The notes under the pieces were generated by a model. That model made no database searches, was not told where the DNA came from, and saw nothing but the letters and a program-made list of their open reading frames with translations. A stretch of DNA of 64,000 nucleotides from assembly GCF_050947335.1 (NCBI RefSeq), contig NC_134995.1, positions 7,540,501 to 7,604,500 on the forward strand, given 5' to 3'. The DNA is from Megachile rotundata (taxonomy: Eukaryota > Arthropoda > Insecta > Hymenoptera > Megachilidae). The translations under genes and the position numbers were made by a program. Shown here one piece after another: positions 12,131 to 23,513 of this stretch (the first letter of the stretch is position 1; each line of letters opens with the position of its first letter).

Positions 12131-14760
12131 ACAACGGCGCAGGGACTCCACGGAAGGAACAGTTTCATGGGCTGATTCATCTCCCGACTACTTCGTTTTG
12201 ACTCGTCCTCTAGACAAGCGTGCAGCACTGCCTTTTGTAGCACGGTGTCCATATATATGCCTCTTGGTGTTCTCGTTTTATGGATGAAATCCGTACGCCC
12301 AGGGTGTACGGTGGTATTACACTGCCGATTTTTGGCCAACGGGCCCGTCGATGGGAAAGGCACCTCTTCCGGTACCGGACACGTACCAACATTTCTCAGG
12401 ATACTCCATCGACACGAAGAGGTAACCAGGGAACACTCAGTGCGAGACGAGAACACGAGGTGCGCTTCTGTGAAGGATCCTGGAGGATCCTTTGTTAGTC
12501 GGTGTGAGGTTCGCACAGTGGCGTTTAGCGAAACTGTAGCTCTGACGAGTAACTAGGAACGTGTACGTGTGTGCGCCTTCAAGATCGACGAAGAACAAAC
12601 AAGGAACGAGTGATCGTATGAAAGAGAGACTATGCGCGAATGCTTGATGAAGAAAGCGTGAACGATTGGGAGAGTGATGTTGATCTTTAGGTATTTTCAC
12701 AATCGACATTAAATATTATCGCTCTACCATCGCCAATTAACTATTACCGTTACTATTATCATCACTTACCGCTGCTACTATTCCCAGCCTTTAGTTTATT
12801 ACTACGATTATTTTTAATTAGTGATACTATTTGTTTATCCTTCTTAACGAGGGTAGCTTATTTTTTATCGCTCCAGATACACACATCTACACATACACAT
12901 ACACACAAACACACACACCATCGTCTCTTGACGCGTTTTGGAGTGTTTTATATTTGAACACACGTGTGACTCTGTGAGTAGACTAGATTCTTCGTTTTCT
13001 TTTTTTCTTTAAAACCTTGACCCTTTGTTTTATCTTGCAATTTGCTCTCGCAGACGGAACACGACTCGTTTCTTACTTTTGACAATAACTTTGTAATGCT
13101 TGTCGTTCCACCGTGTGCGTATTATGATACAAGGTTAAAAGCGGCCCGAGCGAAACTTGTCTATGTGTGTTGTATACCGACTACCTACAATTAATCGTAC
13201 GTATTACCAAAGAAAATAGCGAAACCGTGTACTTCCTTCCCGCTCTGCGTACGTTCTCAAACGAGGTCACGCACTCCTCCACGCAGCCAAGCCTTAAAAG
13301 GACGATGGTTTTTTATACGTTTTAGGACTTAGCGTTACCGTTTTCTACCAAGTTCGCGCGTCCCGACTACACCGAGAAAAAAGAAATGAGAGAGAGAACA
13401 AAGATGCTCGCTGAATTAGCGATTGCAACGTGTTAGCCCTTTGACTACTTTATACCTTGAAGTACATTGCTTCCAAGTAGAGATTAAATACGCTGTAGCT
13501 TTTGGTGCGAACTCCTGATAGACGAAGGGTTAATTGTTGGAAAAATTGAAGAGTACAAACAAGGTTGTAAATATTAGCAACTTTGTTTATCAGAATATAT
13601 GTATTACTGAATTTGGGGTCAAATTTGTTTATAGAGAATAACTGTGCTAATATTTTCATCTGTGTTAATGGATTTAGTGTGAACTGTTTTAGGATCAGAA
13701 AATGGTATTTGAAAAGATGGCATTTGCATCCTCTGTTTGTACTCTGATTATTAAAGCTTAAAGCAAACTTGTGAGTGTAATTCGAAGATGAAATTTCATT
13801 TATATACTGAGTTGATTTTCTGCAAAAGTTTCTGTATTTGTGGCTTTCTATATTCAAAAGTAAATTGAAAACTTACTGAAAATTTCTAAATTTCTACACT
13901 GAATATGAGATGTTCCAGGTATCTCAAATTTTGTGAAAAATGAGGAGCATCCATATTGATGCTAACCTAGTTTCGCCACAGTATATCAATAATTTTGAAT
14001 CGATCTTCGAATTACAATCTGCAAAATCCGAAGAAGAGGTCGACGTAGGTGTTGCACGTATTTTAACCGCAGACTCAGCGTCACATTCCTACCTGAAAGG
14101 ACCGTATCGAAGAGTACAAGCAAAGTTACTATACCAGGTTGCGTAGTCGTCCCGACAGGGCGAAGTTCAGAGGTTTTTATCAGTGTTGACGACTAAAAAG
14201 TGGAATTATTTGAGGATCTCGATCGTCGAGGATCTGGTTCGGTCCATAAAAGTTCCAAAAAAAAGCTGTATCCTCGAAATACTGTAAGTAGGCTGTTGAA
14301 AGCTGAATTTCGACCTGGCTAGGTCCGCCATTACCCTCGACGCTCTCGATCCTCATTTTGTTATGAACTAAAAGCGATTTATGAATTTTTCAACACCTCG
14401 TACGACCGCTTCCGTCGATTCCGTAAATTCCGCGTTGCAATCCGTCCAGCGAGTGGAACACCGATCAAAATGACTGGCCGCGAAACGATCGCGACCGATC
14501 TCGTTCCACGGCCCGTCGAGATGACGAGGATTTATTTTCGTACAGCAACGAGACGACGCCGAACAGACGGCGACGTCTCTTTTTTCCTTCACCGGCCCCT
14601 CGACGGCCGTGCCTTAGAGACGTTTATCGGATCTCGTAGCGTCTTGTCGTGTTGTCAAGATGACACACGTTGCTCGCCGAGCTTTGCCGATCGATTGTAG
14701 ATCGCTTTGGTCTCGTCAGAATTTATCATTCGTTTTCGTTGTAAACTGAACGGATTTGTC

Positions 14761-15468
14761 ATTATGGACTCGCGTTATATTGCCATTTTTGTGGAGTAGA
14801 AATTTATTGATTTTATGAATTTTTTGAGGATGCATATTTGAGGGTGGACTGATTTTGAAAGGAATTGAGAGATTTTATAGACTTATTTTATTATAAATAT
14901 TGAAGTTTTCATGTTAGGAAATTTACTGAGCTCTGAATTTTAATATTTAATAATTTTGTAATTTGAAATTTGGAAAGTTGGACATTTTGAGTTTGTACGA
15001 TTTGTAATTAAGCTGTAGAATTTATGTTTGTAATTTTTAAATGATTAAATCTTTCTAATTTATAAATTGTCAACTTTACAATATTTGTAGCTTTCAAACT
15101 ATCAAATTTCTAATGTTTCTAATTTATAAGCTAGAAAATTTCCAATGTTTCTAATTTACCAACTAGTAAATTTATATGTCCACTAGTTTCCAAATTTTCA
15201 AATTTACAAGCTTAATTTCATAAATTAATAAATAGAAAATTAACACCACTAATTTATAGAAACACAGATGCTCAAATATACAAGTTAACAAATCTTCATG
15301 CTTCCAATTTTGCATACTCTTCCTCGCATTATATTGCCGAAATCATTCAGCTTTATCTCACGCACACTAGATGGCGCTCTAAAGTCCAAGAAGCGTTTTT
15401 ATCCAACTATAGTAATTATAGCAATATAACCTATAGCAGTCTTCGGCAATATAACGAGAGTCCATAAT
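14761..15468. mobile_element. MITE-like element with 24-bp terminal inverted repeats
   Basis: The left end ATTATGGACTCGCGTTATAT (14761 on, 24 bp to 14784) is the reverse complement of 15445-15468 with one mismatch. Taken from TGGACTC to GAGTCCA, the element is flanked by TA on both sides, as expected of a Tc1/mariner-type insertion. The ~700-bp interior is AT-rich with no transposase ORF, so it is non-autonomous. A further inverted copy of the TTATATTGCCGAA end occurs at about 15330, and a CTAGATGGCGCT motif at 15367. The family name is not known to me. Confidence 0.7.
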
Positions 15469-16279
15469 CTTGCGTCTCAATTTTCAATCAAATTCAATTC
15501 GAGTAATCGCTAAGTTGCTAATTGATAAAAACCACACGGCAATCGTGTAAAAATTCTGTGAAAAAACTATTTATTAAAAACGAAAAATCGCATTATTCTT
15601 CGTTGAACCTAATTTTCCAAAACAAGCAAAAAATCCGGCGAAGCAAAATCGTCGAACAAGTTGCCTATGGAAGCAAATTGTTCATCAAACAAAAGGATGC
15701 TCGAAGCATTCGCTGGAGAGAGAAAAAGAGAAGGTGTAAGAATAGAGAGGAAAACGATGGAAATTGGAACGAAATCGTCCCAAAGTTGTACGAGAACATA
15801 GAAAGAAAGTTAAACGGGAACGAGAGAAGAAAATTCTGCTCTAACAACAGATACTCAATTTAAAAGAAAGCAGTAGTGAAATCTCTAGTCCAGCGAGAGG
15901 CAGCTTTAATTCGTCTGCCAATCCAAAAAAAAAGAAATCATAGCGTTGATTAAGAGAGCGAGAGAGAGAGAGAGCCAGTCTTAGAGAAAGAAACACGAGT
16001 ATGAAAGGGTATGTGTGTATGAGAGAGAGAGAGGAGAGATTTTATAAAAAAAAACGAATACAAAATTTTAAGGAAAGAATTTGCTATAATTATTGCGCTA
16101 TTGAGAATCTCTTTTTTTCTTCAGTTTTAGTGGAACATTCTGTTGACACTTTGATGGCCAAATTTTATCTTTACTCTACTCACAAGTTTATGGTTCTTTT
16201 TTTTTTTTTAAATAGGGTTTTTTGAAGAGTTTTAGGTTCGAATTTAGCTAAAGTGATAGTAGTAGAAATTTTAGGGAAA

Positions 16280-17010
16280 CTTGGTATATTGCCGTTTTCG
16301 TATGGGCGAAATTTAGAAATTTAAAAATTTAGGGACTAAATTTTGGATCGGGAATTTTGAAATTTTAGGAACTGCACATTTAAGAGTTTTAGTGGTTCAG
16401 AAATTTTAGAAATTTCAGATTTAGTGATTTACAAGTTTTCTGAGTCAGAAATTAAATATTTCAAATTTATAAACTTTCTAGCTTTTCAAATTCAAAAATT
16501 CAGAAATTTAGAAGGTAAAATTTACTAATTTTACTTTTCACAATTTTAAATTGTCAAATTTAGGAATTCTGAAATTTAGAAATTTCAAATTTCACAATTT
16601 ATTAATTTTTGAATTTTTAAATTTTCTCATTCAGGAATTCTAATATTTAGAATTTTCAAATTTCACAATTTATTAATTTTCACATTTTTCAAATTCAGAA
16701 TTCTGAAATTTAGAAATTTCAGTCTTAATAATTTCATTTTCAAATTTTTTAATTTTCTCATTCAAGAATTCTAACATTCAGAATTTAAAAATTTATTAAT
16801 TTTCACATTTTTTAATTTTCAGATGTTATTCTGATTTAGAAATTTCAATTTTAATAATTTAATTTTTAAATTTTCTCATTCAAGAATTCTAACATTTAGA
16901 ATTTTCAAATTTCATAATTTATTAATTTCCACATTTTTCAGATTCAATTTTCAAATTCAGAAATTTCAATCATAATTTAATTTTCAAATTTTTAAATTGT
17001 CAGATTTACA
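16280..17010. repeat. AT-rich degenerate repeat (AAATTTAGAAATTTC family)
   Basis: Short words AAATTTAGAAATTTC, ACAATTTATTAATTTT and TTCAGAAATTC are repeated with much drift. No regular long unit. Downstream of neuralized, possibly within its 3' UTR. Confidence 0.65.
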
Positions 17011-17859
17011 AACTTACTAATACTAGATCTAGCGATATAAAAACCGAGAAAGAGCGAGTAATAAAATTACAATTATCTCTATCTCAGATTATCAAAAGTT
17101 ACTAATATACCCCCAAAAAAAGAACATAAACAATAATAAAAAAAGCAGAAATGACCATCAAAGTGTTAACTCAATCATAGAATTTCTAATTGAAAATCAG
17201 GCTTCGATTGATAGAGTGTTCAAATTTCGCCCGTTTTCGCGGGCAAACAATCACGAGCTTCCGTTGAAGAAAGAAGCTTAGAAACCCGAAAGAAGACATG
17301 TTTCATATTTTTTCTGTAGAACAGGTATCCTGGACGAATATTACATTGTGTCTTATCAGCATATAATCGATCGATGTTTATCTTTTTTTTATTTGAATTA
17401 TTGTGAACATAGAAGAAAACTCGATTAAGTCTGGGATTTCCTTTTTCGATTTTGGAGATTTTAGTTCAAGAGACTTTAGTTTGAAACACTTTAGTTCTTT
17501 ATTTTTATTATTACTTTTTATTCATATTCATATTCATATTCATATTATTATTATTATTAATATTATTATTATATATTGTCGTTTGTTCTTTGCATCGCTC
17601 GGCGTGATACGCACAAACGCTACGAGTATAATGCGTTGAGAAATGTGTATCGTTCTCTCATATCATCTAAATAATTATAAACGAATGTGCTCTGTCCGTT
17701 TACGTCGCGATTAAAAGGATAAAAAAATGTCACCCTGTCCTACCCCGAGATTCGAAAGAAGATTCTATGTGCGATAAGAGTTCTCTGTAAGTGTAAAGAT
17801 GCCGATTACGAATTTATACATATGTAATATAATTCGTGTAGCCGCGTGTTGTCCTACAC

Positions 17860-17865
17860 AATAAA
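17860..17865 (+). terminator. Candidate poly(A) signal AATAAA for neuralized
   Basis: AATAAA lies in CACAATAAAAAAGCC. A TGTA element (CATATGTAATAT) lies about 40 bp upstream, and a TG/T-rich stretch follows within 30 bp. No other + strand gene lies nearby, so it most simply ends neuralized transcripts. Confidence 0.4.
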
Positions 17866-18079
17866 AAAGCCTGTAATATCTATGAACACTCGTGTCATTT
17901 TCTTCACCCTATTCCTAGATTTCTACGCAAAAATACAATTTAACAATTATTGTTAAAGAAAGTAAAATAATTAAATTCAAGACCTAAGATTTATTGGAAG
18001 TATGACACATTTTTTATTTTATTTAGTGTTGAAAATTAAGGACCTATTTAATTTTATTTTACTTTGAAAATTAACGATG

Positions 18080-18745
18080 AATTTTATTTTTTTTTTTGTG
18101 TTAAAAATTGAAGTTGAACTTTATTTTTGTTCACCTTGAAAATTGAAGATGAATTTTATTTTTTGATGTTGAAAATTGAAGATGAAATTTTCATCCTTTC
18201 ATGCTAAAAATTAAGGATGAATTTAATATTATTTCATACTGAAAATTGAAGATGAAATCATTTTTTTCATGTTGAAAATTGCAGTTGAATTTTTTTCACC
18301 TTGAAAATTGAAGATGAAATAATTTTTTCTTCACGTTGAAAATGAAAGATGAATGTAATTTTATTTAACATTGAAAGTTGAAGATGAATTTTATTTTTTT
18401 CATGTTCAAAATTGAAGATGAAATTTTCATCCTTTCATGCTAAAAATTAAAGATGAATCTCATATTATTTCATACTAAAAATTGAAGGTGAAATAATTTT
18501 TTCTTCACGTTGAAAATGAAAGATGAATGTAATTTTATTTAACATTGAAAGTTGAAGATGAATTTTATTTTTTTAATGTTGAAAATTGAAGATGAAATTT
18601 TTATCTTTTCATGCTAAAAATTAGAGATGAATCTAATATTATTTTATACTGAAAATTGAAGATGAAATAATTTTTTCTTCACGTTTAAAATGAAAGATGA
18701 ATGTAATTTGATTTAACATTGAAAATTGAAAATTTCTTTTTTAAA
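18080..18745. repeat. Tandem array, GAAAATTGAAGATGAAWTT units
   Basis: Repeats of TTGAAAATTGAAGATGAA spaced 25-35 bp, with a higher-order block marked by CATCCTTTCATGCTAAAAAT near 18190, 18430 and (variant) 18605. It lies in the gap between the convergent neuralized and alpha-tubulin genes. Confidence 0.8.
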
Positions 18746-18963
18746 GCAGAATAAATTCTGTTTAATTAGTTCTGTTAATATCTGTTAGTTCTGTCAATAA
18801 TATTTCCTAAAAATAAATAATGGTACCACAAATTGATCTATCAAAATAATTGTCAATCTTCCTAAAAACCTAGAAAGTAATAAACAATTCAAGCAGTCAG
18901 CCTTTAAATAATAATCAACGGTTACCCTTCAAATAATAACCAATTTAAACAGTAAAAAAATAT

Positions 18964-18969
18964 TTTATT
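18964..18969 (-). terminator. Candidate poly(A) signal for the alpha-tubulin gene
   Basis: AATAAA on the - strand, about 180 bp past the tubulin stop codon, in AT-rich sequence. Confidence 0.5.
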
Positions 18970-19147
18970 TACAATAAAAAATACTGTCTAAACAACATAA
19001 TGTACATAAAACATTAAAAATAAAAATCACCTAGCAAAATGATACAAAGAGCGAGTACGAACAAAATGAATAAAAATAATGTATAATCGATACAAAGGGG
19101 ATGAGTCGTCTGTTCTTGAAGATCTACTTCTAAAATGAAGTAGACGT

Positions 19148-22100
19148 TTAATTTTCTTCTTCACCCTCGCCAGCGTCTGTCGAGTCCATGCCAACTTCTT
19201 CGTAATCTTTTTCCAATGCGGCCAAATCTTCTCTGGCTTCGTTGAATTCAGTCTCGTCCATGCTTTCACCGACGTACCTTAAGAAAAATAAGTACAATTT
19301 TTCTTTTTGACCTTAATACGGTTCTATTGAATTTGTGGGTTATTCTGGGAACATTGGTGTAATGTTATTTTAAGAATTTATTGTAGTATTTGTTGTAATA
19401 GTTATTTTGTTATTTATTGTGAAAATTATTCTGATAATTATGCTAATAGTTAAGCTGTTATTTATTGTAAAAATTATTGTAATGGTTATGCTAATAGTTA
19501 TTCGATTATTTATTGTCAAAATTATTCTGATATTTATGCTAATAGTTATTGTAATAATTATTCTGATATTTCACATATTTTCATATATTTCATGTGTTCG
19601 TATATTTATTCTGTTAGTTACTCTAATAACTACCCTAATTACTATTCCAATAATTATTCTAATGACTATCCTAATAATTATCACAATAATTATTCTAATA
19701 ACTACCCTAATAATTATTCTAATAACTACCCTAATAATTATCCCAATAATTATTCTAATAACTGTACTAATATTTATTCTACTAAAAATTCCAAAAATTA
19801 TTCTAACAGTTATTTTAACAATATACTAAATGTATTAGTTCATTTATTCTGATAGGGACGTTTCTAAAGAGGGTAGTTTCCAAAAGCGTAATTGCATGAA
19901 TTAATTAAAAAAAAAATTTGTAAAAATTCTAAGTATTCTTTCAACAAATATTATAAATTAATATTACACTGATATCTAAATAAATGAAAATTAAGTGAAT
20001 GAAATCTATCAGTTAATTCAATAAGATTAATTCCTGAAAAATGTTGACAGTCAATATTAAATATTAATAGAAGTAAATAGAAGTACTTTTTTATTAGGTT
20101 CATGATTAGTAATGAAGAGTAAATTTACCAGTGAACAAATGCTCGTTTTCCAAACATTAAATCGAACTTTCTGTTTAACCTTGTCCACGCTTCTGCGATT
20201 GCAGTTGTGTTTGCGAGCATCGCCATCGCTCTTTGTACTTTGGCTAGATCACCTCCGGGTACCACAGTTGGTGGCTGGTAATTAATTCCCACCTGAATGG
20301 TAATTGTAATTAATTAGCTTGTTCAATCCATTGGAAATAATATTTAAAATATCTATATTTTATATCTTCATAACTCTACGTCACTATATCCTTATATTTT
20401 CATCTCCCAAAATTTCTATCTTAACAAAATTATTCATCTGTTTACCTAAACCCCTACACAAAGAATTTTCGTGTACTAGTTTCGTGCAATAGTTATTCTT
20501 TATCTCTCTCCACCCCTCTCATTCCCAGATTACAAAAAACGCCCCACAAAAATTTTACAAATCAATTTACACCAAAAACTTCACAAATCAACTGATACCA
20601 AAAATTTCACAAATTAACTTGCATCAAAAATTTCACAAATCAACTTCCACAAAAATTTCACAAACCTTGCACCAAAAATGAATCCAATCCCTCAACAAAG
20701 TTCCTCCCTCCAGAACAAATCTGCCCCTTTTACAATAACAAAAGCGGAAAAACTACCTTAAACCCAGTGGGACACCAGTCCACAAACTGTATCGCCCTCT
20801 TAGTCTTAATGGCCGCAATGGAAGCGTTCACATCCTTGGGCACCACGTCTCCCCTGTACAGCAAGCAGCACGCCATATACTTCCCCCGTTGTGGATTGCA
20901 CTTAACCATCTGCATAGCCGGTTCGAAGCACGACGACGTGAGTTCCATCACCGTCAGCTGTTCATGATAAGCCTTCTCGATGGACACTATGGGCGCATAA
21001 GTGGCCAAAGGAAAATGTATCCTGGGATATGGTACCAGGTTCGTCTGGAACTCCGTGAGGTCCACGTTCAAAGCTCCGTCGAACCTCAACGAAGCCGTGA
21101 TCGACGACACTATTTGTCCTATTAGTCTGTTCAGGTTCGTGTAGGTGGGTCGTTCGATGTCCAGGTTTCGTCTGCAGATGTCGTAGATGGCCTCGTTATC
21201 GACAAGAAAAGCGCAGTCCGAGTGTTCCAAGGTCGTGTGGGTTGTTAGAATCGCGTTGTAGGGCTCCACGACGGCGGTGGAGATTTGTGGAGAAGGGTAG
21301 ATCGCGAATTCGAGCTTGGCCTTCTTTCCGTAGTCCATGGAGAGGCGTTCCATGAGGAGGCTGGTGAAGCCTGAACCGGTGCCTCCACCGAACGCGTGGA
21401 AGATCAGGAAACCTTGCAGACCGCAACACATGTCCGCGATCTTGCGTATCCTGTCGAGCACCAGGTCTATGATCTCCTTTCCTAGGGTGTAGTGACCTCG
21501 GGCGTAGTTGTTGGCTGCGTCCTCTTTGCCGGAGATCAACTGCTCGGGGTGGAATAGTTGGTGGTAGGTTCCTGTTCGGACCTCGTCTGGGATAAGGGAT
21601 GGAAGATGGATTTTGGGTGCAATTTGTGGTTTGAAAATTTGAAGATTTTTGATTTTTGTATGCTTTAGAAGGTTTTTGGTATTTGTGTAATTTTAGAACT
21701 TGTAACTTCAGAATTTGTAATTCAAAACTAGCAAAATTTACTATTATGTTATTATCATTTTATGTGAAGAAAAGAATGATTGAAGATTGTATAAAATAAT
21801 GGTTATTAAAGTATGACCTATGACTGTGGGTTCGAGGTCCAGGAACACAGCTCGAGGTACATATTTTCCACCGCCGGTTTCGCTGAAGAATGTTTGAAAA
21901 CCGTCATCGTTTGAGCAACTTGTGGGTGGTAGCATTCCATCCGGTTGAATGCCGTGTTCTAAACAGTATAACTCCCAGCAAGCGTTGCCCATTTGGACAC
22001 CTCCTTGCCCGATGTGAACCGACAGTACCTCACGCTAATAATAATATTCGAGTTATCACACTTTTTTTATTAATTTGAACTTTAACTTTGATTGATAACT

Positions 22101-22226
22101 TATCAATAACATCAACTGTGATGCGTGATGTATATTGTGTGACAATTTGAAAAAAATTAATTTGTGATTATTTATGTGAAAGATGAATTAATTTGAATTT
22201 ATAGATTGTATAAATTTAATTACCAT
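19148..22226 (-). CDS. Divergent alpha-tubulin (five coding exons, complete)
   Basis: Alpha-tubulin, the GTP-binding partner of beta-tubulin in microtubules. Coding exons on the - strand: 22226-22224 (ATG only, then GTAATT donor), 22034-21818, 21586-20757, 20292-20129, 19277-19148. They join in frame to 447 residues. The ATG-only first exon is a usual alpha-tubulin arrangement in insects. Hallmarks: the T4 loop GGGTGSGFTSLLMERLS, DLTEFQTNLVPYPR with the catalytic Glu of helix 8, and FVDWCPTGFKVGINYQPP. Oddities: residues 1-4 are MREV, not MREC/MREI; the loop around residue 40 (GMLPPTSCSNDDG) is two residues short and has no lysine, so the Lys40 acetylation site is absent; the C-terminal tail ends GEGEEEN, with no terminal tyrosine. 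These point to a specialised (perhaps germline) isotype rather than the housekeeping copy; the tissue is inference. Confidence 0.96.
19400..19835. repeat. 24-bp tandem repeat in alpha-tubulin intron
   Basis: Units of 24 bp (3 x 8) such as ATTATTCTAATAACTACCCT plus AATA, preceded by related TTATTGTAAAAATTATTCTG words. The unit length keeps all frames open, giving spurious ILIIILITT and YSNNYPNN peptides. It fills half of the last tubulin intron (19278-20128). Confidence 0.85.
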
Positions 22227-22298
22227 TTTGGCGAATTCTTAAGATCTTAATGAAAAGGGTTGAGGTGAAGTATGTTAACGGGACGATCATCCAAATTC

Positions 22299-22304
22299 AA
22301 CTGA
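22299..22304 (-). promoter_or_regulatory. Candidate initiator of the alpha-tubulin gene
   Basis: TCAGTT on the - strand matches the insect Inr (TCAGTY) and lies about 75 bp before the ATG. No convincing TATA box was seen upstream. Weak evidence on its own. Confidence 0.25.
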
Positions 22305-22864
22305 ATAAACACTTTCTGTTAGAGAATTTTTGTTTTCGTTGCTGGGAGACAGCAATTGCGATAATCTATTCGGTGGTGTAATTGAAAATCATAAAATCAC
22401 ACGGTCAAAACTAATTTAAAAAATTACTTAAAATAGCACTATACATTTAAGATTATTTCTACCAATTACACATGAACAAATTATGACAGTAAATATCAAT
22501 AAATAAAAATTAAGTGTTCCGTATATTAAATGATAAATTTTATTTTACAAAATTTTTGTGACATACAAATTGTAAAATTGTAAACTTATAATTTAAATGT
22601 GATGACAATAAATAAAGTGGTTATTAATTCCATTAATTTAAATATATTAAGTATTTGTTAATTTTAATATTAATTTAATATTGTAATATTAGTAAAATTA
22701 ATTCAATAATTTTTAAATATTGCTACAGTCTTCGATTTTCATATTGCAGTAACTTTAAGGTAAAATTTAAAAAAGAATGTAATACGTTAAATTGTTAAAA
22801 ATGTTATATCTGATAAGGGGTAGTCACCCCTGTTCGAATGACATTTTTTAAAGATATACACAGG
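22305..22864. other. AT-rich intergenic DNA
   Basis: Upstream of alpha-tubulin and before the tRNA gene. Nothing recognised beyond the weak initiator already listed. Confidence 0.4.
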
Positions 22865-22946
22865 GACGAGGTGGCCGAGAGGTTAAGGCGTTGGACTGCT
22901 AATCCAATGTGCTCTGCACGCGTGGGTTCGAATCCCATCCTCGTCG
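22865..22946 (+). tRNA. tRNA-Ser (anticodon GCT)
   Basis: Serine tRNA reading AGC/AGT codons. The acceptor stem pairs GACGAGG with CCTCGTC, with discriminator G at 22946. The anticodon stem TTGGA/TCCAA encloses CTGCTAA, with GCT at 22898-22900. A long variable arm (TGTGCTCTGCACG), typical of class II tRNASer, precedes the T arm GTGGGTTCGAATCCCAT. The internal A box (TGGCCGAGAGG) and B box (GGTTCGAATCC) are intact, there is no intron, and a T-run follows at about 22953 for Pol III termination. Confidence 0.97.
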
Positions 22947-23220
22947 GGTGAGAAACATTTTTGCTTTTACAATTCACATTTTTATTATTTTACAAACTTC
23001 TATGTAATTATATTAACATGTAATCGATTATTAACTACATTGCTAGAAAGAAAAAAATATAACATGTTAAGATTCTTATTAGCAAATATTAAATCAATAC
23101 CATGCGATTATATTCAATCATGAACACACTTATTAAATTGACATTTAATAGCATAACAAAGAGATGAAACAAAACATAATTCTTTTGAATAAAGAAGAGG
23201 TCCTTTATGCTAGAATAAAG

Positions 23221-23226
23221 TTTATT
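23221..23226 (-). terminator. Candidate poly(A) signal for RSU1
   Basis: AATAAA on the - strand, about 290 bp past the RSU1 stop codon. The intervening DNA has no ORF of note and would be the 3' UTR. Confidence 0.5.
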
Positions 23227-23513
23227 GTACAAATATAAATGTCCAAGTTAATTCAATAAAAATTGTAACTTAGCATATATTAAACTCTCGAGTTTAACAA
23301 CATTGCAATATATATTACACAGTATATGATTTATACATGTTATACATTAAAAATTCAAATGCATAGTAGAAAATAGATCTATCGTGTTAATACATCGGCT
23401 AAGGCACCACTTTGATTCCAGGTATATTGCAGCTATGTAGTTATTGGCAGTAATTAAAGTCATGTTAAAAATTAGTTTAAAAATAATTTTTCCGTTAATT
23501 ATCTTTTGATCCA

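Larger units (their letters stand above)
12131..17865 (+). other. neur: Probable neuralized 3' UTR / 3' flank
   Basis: No coding sequence was recognised between the neuralized stop codon and the next gene, which faces the opposite way. The first strong-looking poly(A) signal with an upstream TGTA element and a downstream GT-rich stretch is at 17860. A single UTR would then be about 5.7 kb; an earlier end at one of several ATTAAA sites (e.g. near 12708) is equally possible. The stretch contains a MITE (14761-15468), a GC-richer non-coding island at 14200-14720, GA repeats near 15955-16040, and AT-rich repeats at 16280-17000. Whether all of it is transcribed is inference. Confidence 0.4.

Noticed and set aside
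15349..15908. Two AGCTTTA words (15349-15355, 15902-15908) matching the Brd box of fly Notch-pathway 3' UTRs
   Set aside because: In 5.7 kb of AT-rich DNA one or so is expected by chance, and the first lies inside a MITE; no nearby K or GY box was found.
20767..21429. ORFs in other frames over the alpha-tubulin exon
   Set aside because: Overlap a clearly real, conserved tubulin exon in the right frame.
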